The translations under genes and the position numbers were made by a program. A stretch of DNA of 64,000 nucleotides from Bin87 sp965203985 (GTDB lineage: Bacteria > Chloroflexota > Dehalococcoidia > Lucifugimonadales > UBA3495), in NCBI GenBank assembly GCA_965203985.1, contig CBDBDS010000007.1:1-64000 (forward strand), in the 5' to 3' direction. Below, one piece after another: positions 42,864 to 51,078 of this stretch; positions within the stretch are counted from its first letter, which is position 1; each line of letters starts with the position of its first letter. A model generated the notes under the pieces. It had not been told where the DNA came from and did no database searches. It worked only from the letters and a program-made list of their open reading frames with translations.

Positions 42864-44912
42864 TCACGTTGCCAACTGGGCAGCCAAGGCTGCCGGTTCC
42901 GTAACGGGCAACTGGCACGCATAGTTCTCGCAGACGTAGGCCGTGGGCATACCGTCCTGCATGACCCGCTGCTCCAGGAGCGGCGAGTCCTTCAGGGGCG
43001 GGTTGTCGGAATCCGCTACGCCCACCAGGACACGGTTGGGCATGAACCGTTTGCTCACCTCGTCCAGCATTGCGCCGGTGGCCGGATCGCTCGCGGGGCC
43101 GACGATCACGATCTCCCGGGGCAGGGACACGTAGAAGTCAAGCGCGCCCAGCCAGTGGCCCGTAGCGGAGGGCGCACGGCCCAGCATCTGTTGCATGGCG
43201 CGGAGCGGGGTCGAGCCCTTGGCCGCAAAGTCGTCGTTGCCGGTGATCACCCCCAGCCGCAAAAGCACGTCGGTGGCCACCGAGCCGCCGCAGGGCTGTG
43301 CGTTGTCGAAAACGTCCCGGGGCCGGATGACAAGTTCCTCGTGATCCTTGCCGGTGTCATAGAAACCGCCCACCGCGTCGTCCCAGAACAGATCGACCAT
43401 GCCGTCGGCGAGGTCCACCGCATCCTGAAGCCAGCGAGGTTCCAACGTGGCCTCGTGGAGGGAGATCAGACCATCGGCCAGGCAGGCGTAGTCCTCTAGA
43501 TAACCGTTGAGCTTGGCCTCGCCGTTGCGCCAGGTGCGGAGCAGGCGACGGTTGTCATCGCGCATGGTTGCGAGGAGGAAATCCGCGTTGCGTCGGGCGG
43601 CGTCCAGGTAATCGGGACGGCCCAGGGCGGCGCCGGCTTCGGCGAAGGAACGGAGCATCAGGCCGTTCCATGAGGTGAGCACCTTGTCATCGAGAAGGGG
43701 ATGAATGCGCCGCTCGCGGACATCGAGGAGGATGGCGCGGACACGCTGGACGGCCGCCGACAGATCATCTTCACTGACGCCGCGCTGGCTCGCGTACCGG
43801 TCCGGGGGTAGCGGAACGTTCAGGATGTTCGCGCCTTCGAAATTGCCCCGCTCGGTGACGCCGTAATAGCCCATGACCAGATCAGCGTCATCGCCGAGAA
43901 GGGGGCGCAGTTCGTCGGGGGTCCAGACGAAGAACTTGCCTTCGACACCTTCGCTGTCGGCATCCTGGGCGGAGTAGAAGCCTCCGGCGGCGTCGGTCAT
44001 CTCGCGAAGGACGTAGTCGAGGGTCTCCTCGGTGATGCGCCGGTACAGGGCGTTGCCGGTGACCTGCCAGGCGTGGAGGTACAGGCGGGCCAGCAGGGCG
44101 TTGTCGTAGAGCATCTTTTCGAAATGCGGAACCAGCCAGTAGGCGTCGGTGGAGTAGCGATGGAATCCGCCGCCGACCTGGTCGTACATGCCGCCGTATG
44201 CCATTTGCTGCAGGGTCAGTTCCACCATTTCCAGGGCGCGGGCGTTGAAGCCGTGGCGGTTGTAGCGCAGCAGGAACTCCGGGGTCATGGGCTGGGGGAA
44301 CTTGGGAGCGTTGCCGAAGCCGCCGTTGAGGTGGTCGAACTGGGTGGCCAGCTGGGAGTAGGCGTTGTGCATCACCTCGGTGGTGAGGGGCGTGAAGCCG
44401 CGGGGCATCTGGCCGGTGCGACCCATCTGCTCGGCCAATTGGCGGGTGACGCGTTCGATCTCACCCTTGTTGGTGTGGTAGGCCTGGCTGGCGGCGGCGA
44501 GCAGTCGGGGGAAGCCGGGCATGCCGCCGCGGTCCTCGGGCGGGAAGTAGGTGCCGCCGTAGTAGGGATGACCCTCGGGGGTGAGGAAAACGGTCATGGG
44601 CCAGCCGCCGCTGCCGGTCATCATCTGCACGGCTTCCATGTAAACGGCGTCGAGATCGGGACGCTCCTCGCGGTCGACTTTGATGTTGACGAAATTATCG
44701 TTCATCAGCACGGCGATGTCCTCGTTTTCGAAGGACTCGCGCTCCATGACATGGCACCAGTGGCAGGCGGAATAGCCGATGCTGAGCAGGATGGGACGAT
44801 CTTCGTCGCGGGCGCGGGAAAGCGCCTCCTCGCCCCAGGCATACCAGTCCACGGGATTGTGGGCGTGCTGCAGTAGGTAGGGACTGGTCTCGTTGATCAG
44901 TCGATTTGCCAT
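42864..44912 (-). CDS. Thioredoxin domain-containing protein (YyaL/SSP411 family, DUF255)
   Basis: A 682-residue protein. It starts ANRLINETSPYLLQHAHNPVDWYAWGEEAL, then the thioredoxin-fold motif GYSACHWCHVMERESFEN with a Cys-His-Trp-Cys pair. A glycoside-hydrolase-like (alpha/alpha)6 toroid follows: YDQVGGGFHRYSTDAYWLVPHFEKMLYDNALLAR. The family is widespread, with no certain role (redox or nutrient sensing has been proposed). ATG 44912 gives the family start; the longer frame adds noncoding sequence. Normal length. Confidence 0.93.
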   Translation of the reverse strand: MANRLINETSPYLLQHAHNPVDWYAWGEEALSRARDEDRPILLSIGYSACHWCHVMERESFENEDIAVLMNDNFVNIKVDREERPDLDAVYMEAVQMMTGSGGWPMTVFLTPEGHPYYGGTYFPPEDRGGMPGFPRLLAAASQAYHTNKGEIERVTRQLAEQMGRTGQMPRGFTPLTTEVMHNAYSQLATQFDHLNGGFGNAPKFPQPMTPEFLLRYNRHGFNARALEMVELTLQQMAYGGMYDQVGGGFHRYSTDAYWLVPHFEKMLYDNALLARLYLHAWQVTGNALYRRITEETLDYVLREMTDAAGGFYSAQDADSEGVEGKFFVWTPDELRPLLGDDADLVMGYYGVTERGNFEGANILNVPLPPDRYASQRGVSEDDLSAAVQRVRAILLDVRERRIHPLLDDKVLTSWNGLMLRSFAEAGAALGRPDYLDAARRNADFLLATMRDDNRRLLRTWRNGEAKLNGYLEDYACLADGLISLHEATLEPRWLQDAVDLADGMVDLFWDDAVGGFYDTGKDHEELVIRPRDVFDNAQPCGGSVATDVLLRLGVITGNDDFAAKGSTPLRAMQQMLGRAPSATGHWLGALDFYVSLPREIVIVGPASDPATGAMLDEVSKRFMPNRVLVGVADSDNPPLKDSPLLEQRVMQDGMPTAYVCENYACQLPVTEPAALAAQLAT

Positions 44913-45230
44913 CAGATGATGCTCCTGGGCGCAGACGGGATCGGATTGGGCGAAAACCGGGCGATTCGCGCTAAGACTCGGCCGGGAAGGGATTCGTTCG
45001 CGCGACTGGCGAATAACGTAACACCAACAGCCGGGGGATGCCAGCCGGACGGGTGAGAAAGAGCGGACGGCAAAACGGTCCGGGTGCGGCACCGCTGATG
45101 GCAGAACGGCTGCAAAGGGTGTTCAGAGGGAAACGGACGACGGCCCAAGTGGACTTGGTTCCTGGCCTAGACTATGATTGGGCCGGTCAAACGCTTCGGC
45201 GCAGCAGCGGCAAATGGAGGTCCGGCGGCA
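44913..45230. other. Gap without gene
   Basis: A 318-base divergent space between the YyaL-type gene and a CoA-transferase. It presumably holds both promoters. I see no tRNA, riboswitch or repeat; a weak -10-like TATGAT occurs at about 45173. The rest is featureless GC-rich sequence. Confidence 0.4.
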
Positions 45231-46490
45231 ATGGCAGAGAAGGGAATTCTCGACGGGGTTAGAGTCCTGACCCTGGAGCAGGTACACGCGCTGCCGTGGG
45301 GGACGGGGTTCCTTGCGGATCTGGGCGCCGATGTCATCCGCGTTGAAAGCCCTGACCACCTGCAAGACCGTAAATCCGGTCCCTTTCCTGAAGGAACTCC
45401 GGGTGACGAGTGGTGGAACGAAGCCGGCAACCTGGTCTATTACGGCACCCGCAACAAGCGCAGCCTGTGCATGGTCGTCACCAACCCGAAGGGCAAGGAA
45501 GTCTTTCTCAAGCTGGTGGAGAATGCTGACATCGTGACCGACAACTTCCGTCCCGGCACCATGCAGCGGTTCGGGTTCGACCATGACAGCCTCTCCGCAA
45601 TCAACCCCCGCATTATCACGCTGAGCAGCACGGCTTACGGGTACACCGGACCCTGGCGACGGGCCGGCTCCCGGGCCCGCACCGTTGATGCCGCCTGTGG
45701 TTTGTCCTACCTGACCGGCTACGAGGGCGGCCCTTCCATGCGGGCCAGCCCCAACTACATGGACCATTCCGTGGGAAACAACGTGGCCTATGCTCTGCTG
45801 CTGGCCCTGTACCAGCGCAACAAGACGGGCAAGGGCATGCGGGTTGACCTCACCATGCTGGAAACCGGGGTCTCGTCAGTGGGACCGGCCATCCTGGAGG
45901 CGCAGCGGGGCATAACCCGCGATCGTTTGGGCTGCGCCCACTGGTGGAAGGCGCCGCACAACGTGTATCCGGCCGGGGGCGACGACCGTTGGATAGTTAT
46001 CGTCGTGTCGTCCGACGCAGAATGGGAATCGCTGAAGGAAGCAATGGGCCGGCCCCAGTGGGCCGAGGGAGCCAAATTCGGCTCCGCCTTAGCCCGCTCG
46101 CACAATCGCCACGAACTGGACGAGTTAATCGGTGACTGGACCTCCCAGCACGACGACCTGGAGCTGGCGCGGAAATTGCAGGGAATGGGCATCGCCGCCG
46201 GTTCGGCGATGACCGCCCAGGACCTAGTGAACGACTCTCATCTGCGGGAACGCGGCTATCTGCGGGAGTTCTCCAACCCCCAGGCCCCCGCCGTCGGATC
46301 CCGTGTTTTCGCCGGGCGCCCCTTCAGAGACCCCGGCAATCCCATGACAATTGATAAGGTCGCGGGATTGGGAGAAGACAATGAGGCGATATTGGCGGAG
46401 TTGGCCGGGCTGTCGCCGGCGGAAATAGGGGAACTGGAATCCGAAGGCGTGGTTTTTGGCGCACCCCGGCCCGACGAACCAAGGCCGTAA
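45231..46490 (+). CDS. CaiB/BaiF family CoA-transferase
   Basis: A 419-residue class III CoA-transferase. Motifs: ILDGVRVLTLEQVHALPWGTGFLADLGADVIRVESPDHLQ, NKRSLCMVVTNPKGKEVFLKLVENADIVTDNFRPGTMQRFG and ITLSSTAYGYTGPWRRAGSRARTVDAACGLSYLTGYEGG, where Asp in TVDAACG is the expected catalytic residue. Substrate unknown. ATG 45231 is preceded by GGAGG. A paralogue follows at 46721 after a repeat-containing gap. Confidence 0.93.
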   Translation: MAEKGILDGVRVLTLEQVHALPWGTGFLADLGADVIRVESPDHLQDRKSGPFPEGTPGDEWWNEAGNLVYYGTRNKRSLCMVVTNPKGKEVFLKLVENADIVTDNFRPGTMQRFGFDHDSLSAINPRIITLSSTAYGYTGPWRRAGSRARTVDAACGLSYLTGYEGGPSMRASPNYMDHSVGNNVAYALLLALYQRNKTGKGMRVDLTMLETGVSSVGPAILEAQRGITRDRLGCAHWWKAPHNVYPAGGDDRWIVIVVSSDAEWESLKEAMGRPQWAEGAKFGSALARSHNRHELDELIGDWTSQHDDLELARKLQGMGIAAGSAMTAQDLVNDSHLRERGYLREFSNPQAPAVGSRVFAGRPFRDPGNPMTIDKVAGLGEDNEAILAELAGLSPAEIGELESEGVVFGAPRPDEPRP

Positions 46491-46557
46491 TTCATGCGCC
46501 AGGCCCGACGAACAATCGCGAAGATCGGGCTTGCGCAAGGTCCATCCCGGCGGAAAC

Positions 46558-46647
46558 TGTCAGAAGCAGGATTACCAGGATTAGGGGATTTACGGGATTT
46601 ATGAACGTCCTGAAAATCCCAAAATCGGTCAAATCCTGATTCTGACA
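46558..46647. repeat. 90-bp inverted repeat (dispersed element type)
   Basis: The element begins TGTCAGAAGCAGGATTACCAGG and ends AATCCTGATTCTGACA, so its ends are near-perfect inverted repeats (TGTCAGAA-CAGGATT / AATCCTG-TTCTGACA). Inside are further direct repeats of a 'GGATT' theme and GATTTTCAGG/CCTGAAAATC-like pieces. It lies between two CoA-transferase genes and lacks an ORF. This resembles the small non-autonomous palindromic elements that are common in environmental genomes. Confidence 0.6.
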
Positions 46648-46720
46648 ATGACCTTGCACGAGCCCTGACCCGAAGAGCAGCAATATCAGTATTCGTGGAT
46701 AAGCAACTGTTGGAGCGACC

Positions 46721-47929
46721 ATGCCCGGAATACTTTCAGAATTGCGCGTGCTGGAACTGACCCACCGGCCCTCGGGCGCCTATTGCGCCAAGCTGCTGGC
46801 CGACCAGGGCGCGGACACCATCAAGGTTGAGCCGCCCGGCTGGGGGGACCAGGCCCGCCACGAACCGCCCTTTATCGATGAGGTTCCCCACCCCGACCGG
46901 AGCACTTCCTACTTGGCCTTCAACACCAACAAGCGCGGCATCACGCTGGACGTGGAGCAGTCACAAGGTCGGGAGCTTTTGGGGCGATTGGCCGCCACCG
47001 CGGATATCATCATTGAGAGCTATCCACCGGGGAGGCTGGCGGAATTGGGACTGGGCTATGAACGGCTGTCCCAATCCAACCCCGGGTTGATCCTGGTTTC
47101 AATCACCTATTTTGGTCAGGACGGGCCCTATGCCGGCTACCAGGGCGATGATCTGTTGGCCCAGGCCATGGGGGGCTACCTTTACGCGGTGACGGGCTCG
47201 GCCAACCTACCGCCCATGGGCACGGCCCTGGAGCAGATGGAGATTACCGCGGCCCGCAACGGGGCGGTGGCGGTAATGGCGGCGCTGTTGCGGCGGGAGC
47301 AGTCAGGGAAAGGTACCCACATCGATGTCTCGACCATGGAGGCCGCCGTCAGCACCCCCTCCGGGCTGATTCACCCCTACACCTACACCGGACGCAACCC
47401 CCACCGGGGCGGCAGTGACGGCAACGTTATGGACGGGATGCACTTGCCCACCCTGGATGGGGAAGTGACGCTCACCACCGCGGGCACCGGCGGGCGTCCC
47501 ATGGAGGCGTGGGCCGAGTTTCTGGAGGAACCGGGGCTGCTGGACCCCAAGTTCGCGTCCCGCGGCGGCCGGATGGAACACTGGGAGGAGCTTCATGGAC
47601 TGGTGGCCCCCAAGCTGGCCCAGTGGACCAACCTGGACTTGATGCGAGAGTCCATGGCCCGGGGCTTGGTCATCGGGTTGGTTCAGACGCCGCAACAGGT
47701 GGTGGAATCTCCGCATCTGGAAGAGAGAGGGTTCTTCGTAGAGATGGACCATGCCAGGGCGGGCCAATTGAAATACCCGGGTTCGGGATTCTTTATCGAC
47801 GGAGAAAACGCCATGGCATCGGCCCGACCGGCGCCCCGCCTGGGCGAACACAACGTCGAAATTCTGTGCGGCGAACTGGGCCTCACGGTTCGGGACTTGG
47901 GACTGCTGCGGGCGGCGAGGGTAATCTAG
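46721..47929 (+). CDS. CaiB/BaiF family CoA-transferase
   Basis: A 402-residue class III CoA-transferase, related to the preceding one and to the gene at 17126. Motifs: SELRVLELTHRPSGAYCAKLLADQGADTIKVEPP, NTNKRGITLDVEQSQGRELLGRLAATADIIIESYPPGRLAELG, and VSITYFGQDGPYAGYQGDDLLAQAMGGYLYAVTG, with the Asp in GDDLLAQ at the catalytic place. Substrate unknown. The ATG follows a weak GGAGCGACC. Confidence 0.92.
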   Translation: MPGILSELRVLELTHRPSGAYCAKLLADQGADTIKVEPPGWGDQARHEPPFIDEVPHPDRSTSYLAFNTNKRGITLDVEQSQGRELLGRLAATADIIIESYPPGRLAELGLGYERLSQSNPGLILVSITYFGQDGPYAGYQGDDLLAQAMGGYLYAVTGSANLPPMGTALEQMEITAARNGAVAVMAALLRREQSGKGTHIDVSTMEAAVSTPSGLIHPYTYTGRNPHRGGSDGNVMDGMHLPTLDGEVTLTTAGTGGRPMEAWAEFLEEPGLLDPKFASRGGRMEHWEELHGLVAPKLAQWTNLDLMRESMARGLVIGLVQTPQQVVESPHLEERGFFVEMDHARAGQLKYPGSGFFIDGENAMASARPAPRLGEHNVEILCGELGLTVRDLGLLRAARVI

Positions 47930-48110
47930 GGGTGGCCCATGAGCAGGAAAGGCCCCGGATCGAGTGCCGAGACGAGGACGTATATGGCGCCGTTTCAGCA
48001 AAATCCCCGCTGAACTTGTGTGCGGGCGGCCAGGCCGTTTGCGCAGTCGGTCTTACCGACGGTGGATGCACCGCAGTCCTACCGCTGGATGCGCACCAGA
48101 TGCCAAGTCC

Positions 48111-48500
48111 TCAATCCAATGAAGAAATCAACATCTCCTTCAACTCGGAGAAATCCACCGGCTTCACCACAAAACCCTGCGCACCACGCTCCCGAGCTTG
48201 GTTGATGCGGTCGGGATCACCGTAGGCGGACACGACTATGGATTGAACCTCGGGCCAGGATTCTTCCAGGGCGCCGAGGAGTTCCATGCCATCCATGCCC
48301 GGCATATTGAGGTCTGTCAGGATCAGCCGGATGCCGGGATTGTCGCGCAACACGTCGAGCGCCTCATTACCCGACTGGGCGAAGAACAACTTGTACACGC
48401 CGGCGCGAACCTCGCGGCGCATCCTTTGCCGGAACATCTCCTGGACGTCCGGCTCGTCATCCACCACAAGGACCTGGCGCGCTAATCCTTCTTGCGACAT
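48111..48500 (-). CDS. Single-domain response regulator (receiver)
   Basis: A 129-residue CheY-like receiver with no output domain. Residues Asp14-Asp15 (VVDDEPDV), Asp63 phosphorylation site (LILTDLNMPGMDG), Ser91 (VVSAYGD) and Lys113 (GFVVKPVDF) form the complete acidic pocket. A kinase partner is not adjacent. A decayed copy lies directly upstream at 48675-48874. Such proteins may act in phosphorelay or by protein contact. Confidence 0.92.
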   Translation of the reverse strand: MSQEGLARQVLVVDDEPDVQEMFRQRMRREVRAGVYKLFFAQSGNEALDVLRDNPGIRLILTDLNMPGMDGMELLGALEESWPEVQSIVVSAYGDPDRINQARERGAQGFVVKPVDFSELKEMLISSLD

Positions 48501-48674
48501 TTCTTACTCCTTCGCATTCATCCAAATCCAGCCGGTTGCCGAGCCGGCTCAGTTGAGATGCCCGGGCGTCGCACTACGACGCCGCGTGATTTAGAAACGA
48601 CCGATGTCAGCAGGAGCCACGGCCTGCCGGTCCCGTTTGGCTTCAACACCACGCGGTAATGGCAAGTTCCCAAG

Positions 48675-48874
48675 CACGTTCAGATCGGTGATGACCCTCT
48701 GGATCTCGGCGCGCTCCTCGATCACCTCCGAGGCCTGCCCTCCTGAGAGCGCGAACGAGCACTCGTATACGCGGGCCCGCACCTTGCCGCGCATGCGCCC
48801 GGGGGGAACGTTGGCTCGACCTCGCATTCGCCGTCCACCACCACTACCTCGCGGACCATCGAATCCGCGTTCAT
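48675..48874 (-). pseudogene. Decayed response regulator, frameshifted
   Basis: The minus strand carries two frame segments that together match the intact response regulator at 48111. From the ATG at 48874 one frame reads MVREVVVVDGECEVEPTF, matching LARQVLVVDDEPDVQEMF. The next frame continues RMRGKVRARVYECSFALSGG and QRVITDLNV, matching RMRREVRAGVYKLFFAQSGN and RLILTDLNM. Two frames and the missing distal half show it is nonfunctional. The acidic Asp-Asp pair has become Asp-Gly. It is a tandem duplicate that has degenerated. Confidence 0.75.
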
Positions 48875-48912
48875 TTGTCAAGACCTCTGTAGCGCTCGCC
48901 TATGCCCAGCTT

Positions 48913-49002
48913 GTCATCGCGAAGAATACAGCGAAGTGTCGATTTCGTGACCAAGGCAATGTCCTTTATCCAGCGGGATTGCTATGCTGCGGTCGCAATG
49001 AC
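48913..49002. repeat. 90-bp imperfect inverted repeat
   Basis: Begins GTCATCGCGAAGAATACAGC and ends GCTGCGGTCGCAATGAC, so the ends pair as GTCAT-GCGA / TCGC-ATGAC with mismatches. It resembles the widespread 'gattgcttcgctgcgctcgcaatgac' small palindromic repeat found in many bacterial genomes. No coding potential. Confidence 0.5.
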
Positions 49003-49431
49003 GGATCCAAAGAGAATGGGTAAGCATCAGTTCCCCGCTAACGGTACTATGCTACACCACCGGGGCATCGATCACGCCACGGGACGCCGGGCCGAGAGTC
49101 AGCAAATGTCCGGCGCGCAGCGCACCGTTCAGGGCGTTTGTCTGCACCTCGGGTGGTACCCTTTTGGCAAATCTTTCGAGTGTGGAGAGTATCGTTTCCG
49201 GGACTGGCTCGCCTAAATGAGCTGACGCCGGCTGCGATGTTTGCAATCAGCGTCGCCTATACGAGCATCCGCAACCATCAGTTGCGGGCAGTGCACTCGC
49301 TACAAGCGTCGACCATCACTCTGGATGTCAGGTCCAACGGCGCCACACGCACGAGCCTCGCCCTTACTTCCTTGCCAAGAACCGAAAGATCCGGCCAGCC
49401 CTTGGCCGCGTATTCGGAGCGCGAACAGGTC

Positions 49432-49440
49432 TGTTACAAT
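49432..49440 (+). promoter_or_regulatory. Extended -10 promoter of the selenoprotein operon
   Basis: TGTTACAAT (TGn + TACAAT) lies 44 bases before the ATG of the first TGA-containing gene. It has the same arrangement as the promoters at 1403 and 19331. Confidence 0.5.
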
Positions 49441-49484
49441 CGGCTATCAGCATCCCAGGTCCCATTGCGAGCCGCGTTTCGTCG

Positions 49485-50138
49485 ATGATCGGGTCACCCA
49501 GGAAATCCGTGTTTCTCACCGTGCTGCTGACCGTAGCGTTGGCGTTTTTCGTGTGGGCGTGCGCGCCCGCCGCCAACGAGGGGCAGGGGGACATGGCCGG
49601 CATGGATATGTCGGCGATGGCGATGGACGAGAGCGACGTCGATCTGAAGATCGGCGAGACGACGCCGCCATTCACGATGATCCTGTCCGACGGCTCGGAA
49701 GTATCGTCCGCCAGCCTGGCCGAAAAGGGCCGGGCCTCGCACCTGTTCTGGTTCGCGACCTGGTGACCGGAATGCCGCGCTGAGTTGCAGACGCTTGACC
49801 CGATCGCCACCGAATTTCCCGATATCGACTTCTACGTCGTGGCCTACAACGAAACCGCCGCCGAAGTCGACGCGTATATCCAGGAGAAGGGTTACACCGA
49901 CCTGATCGCCGCGCAGCCAGTGGGCGCCATGCTCGCGGATCTGGAGATCACCCGGCAGATGGCGATGATGGCGGTGAACGCCGACGGGGTGATTTACCAC
50001 CGCCAACTGATGGGCAGCGCAGACCAATGGTCGCCGCAATTCAATACCCTGACCGACGACCCCCACGCGCTGCCGACCAAGCAGCAGGTGAAGCAGGATA
50101 AGGACCGGCGGCTGCTCGATATGCAGCTGCCGGCTTGA
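49485..50138 (+). CDS. Thioredoxin-like lipoprotein with in-frame TGA, probable selenoprotein 1
   Basis: Read through one TGA (49764-49766) the frame gives 217 residues. Residues 1-26 are a basic/hydrophobic signal with lipobox-like FVWACAP, so a surface lipoprotein is predicted. Met-rich MAGMDMSAMAMDE follows. The redoxin domain starts about residue 52 (DLKIGETTPPFTMILSDG). Its active site would be ATW-Sec94-PEC97-RAEL, where TlpA/thioredoxin-type proteins have Cys-x-x-Cys. After the TGA the frame continues without stop for 124 codons: FPDIDFYVVAYNET, LIAAQPVGAMLADLEITRQM. Its C-terminus has a charged tail. The paralogue at 50179 has the same TGA. A bacterial SECIS-like hairpin follows the TGA. 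Function inferred: extracytoplasmic thiol-selenol redox. Confidence 0.82.
49777..49794 (+). promoter_or_regulatory. SECIS-like hairpin for Sec insertion, copy 1
   Basis: GCG CTG (49777-49782), loop AGTTG (49783-49787), CAG A CGC (49788-49794): a six-pair stem with one bulged A. The loop begins 16 bases after the TGA and has G as its second base, within the known limits of bacterial SECIS elements (16-37 bases, G in the first two loop positions). The copy at 50750 has the same fold. Confidence 0.65.
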
Positions 50139-50178
50139 TGACAATAGGCTCCGGCGTCGTTGACGCCGCACGGTGGAA

Positions 50179-51045
50179 ATGAAAGCAATCAAGAAAATTC
50201 TGATCGGCTGCGCGACCATCGCCCTGGTTGGGGCAACGATGGTCGCGTGCGGTTCTTCGGATGTCCCCGTGCAGTCGGCCGCACCGCAGCCACCGTCAGC
50301 AGCGGGGACGGCGCCCACAGCTGAGCAGGAACAGGCGCCCGCAGCGGCGGCAGCCCCGGCCTTGCCGGCAGCCACTTCGGTTCCGGACCAGGCGCCGGCG
50401 AACACATCGCCGACGGCAACTTCAGCGCCGGTTGCTGCGGCTACCGCCGCTCCGCGGCCCGACTCGCCGACCAGTGCACCGGTTGCGACGGCTGTGCCAG
50501 CGGCGTCAGCCACGGCGGTTCCGGCCACCGAGGCGCCGGCAATTCAGCCGCCGGCCGCCACGAATACGCCGGCGCCGCATCCCACGGTCACGCCGGCCCC
50601 CGCGGCCGAAGTCGGGACGGATGTCGGTGAGACGCCTCCCGCATTCACCATGACCCTGGTCGACGGCACGAACGTGGAGTCGGCGAGCATTGTGGGGAGC
50701 GGGAAGCCGGTCTTCATGATGTACTTTGCCACCTGGTGACCGGTCTGCCGCGCCGAGTTACGGACGCTCAGTTCCATAGTTCCCAATTACGCAGACCGGG
50801 TCGACACCTACGTGGTGGCATTCAACGAGAGCGGCGAGACCATCGACAACTACATCGCAGATCAGGAGTACAGCAACATGATCGCGGCGGTGCCGGTGGG
50901 AACCATGCTGGCCGACTTGAAAATCGTCAGCCAGTCGTCGATGATCGCGGTGGACGGCGGGGGCGTGATCACCTTCCGCAAGGGATACGGCAGAGGCGGC
51001 GACGCGGCAACGCTACAGAGGCAGTTCGAGCTGTTAGCGCAGTAG
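50179..51045 (+). CDS. Thioredoxin-like lipoprotein with in-frame TGA, probable selenoprotein 2
   Basis: Read through one TGA (50737-50739) the frame gives 288 residues from ATG 50179 (GTG 50173 also possible). Residues 1-24 form a lipoprotein signal (MKAIKKILIGCATIALVGAT, then MVACGSS). A Pro/Ala/Thr-rich linker of about 110 residues follows. The redoxin domain (VGETPPAFTMTLVDGTNVES) leads to active site FATW-Sec187-PVC190-RAEL. After the TGA the domain continues for 102 codons: VDTYVVAFNES, MIAAVPVGTMLADLKIVSQSSMIAVDGGG. It aligns with the gene upstream along the whole domain, including 'VGxMLADLxI'. Starts 40 bases after gene 1, so one operon. The long linker suggests the domain is held away from the membrane. 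Confidence 0.82.
50750..50767 (+). promoter_or_regulatory. SECIS-like hairpin for Sec insertion, copy 2
   Basis: GCG CCG (50750-50755), loop AGTTA (50756-50760), CGG A CGC (50761-50767), the same stem, bulged A and loop as copy 1 and also 16 bases after the TGA. Pair T-A of copy 1 (49781/49789) is C-G here (50754/50762), a compensatory change. An outer CTG/CAG helix (50745-50747 with 50769-50771) extends it. Confidence 0.65.
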
Positions 51046-51078
51046 CGCCGCTTTAAATCGGACGCATCGGGTACGAAT

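Larger units (their letters stand above)
48875..49484. other. 610-base region without a recognisable intact gene
   Basis: Several short frames compete and none has family similarity. The minus-strand 64-residue frame at 49052-49246 (PETILSTLERFAKRVPPEVQ) and neighbouring broken frames look like remains of an older gene. A palindromic repeat lies at 48913-49002. The 3' end holds the promoter of the selenoprotein operon. Confidence 0.45.

Noticed and set aside
50280..50610. The Ala/Pro/Thr-rich stretch as a tandem repeat or CRISPR
   Set aside because: It is a low-complexity protein linker without regular repeat units or spacers.
49764..50739. The two in-frame TGA codons as nonsense mutations making two pseudogenes
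   Set aside because: Both TGA fall at the same redox residue in two paralogues, the frames stay open with good domain sequence after the stop, matching hairpins follow, and selA is present. Two independent mutations at the identical residue are unlikely.
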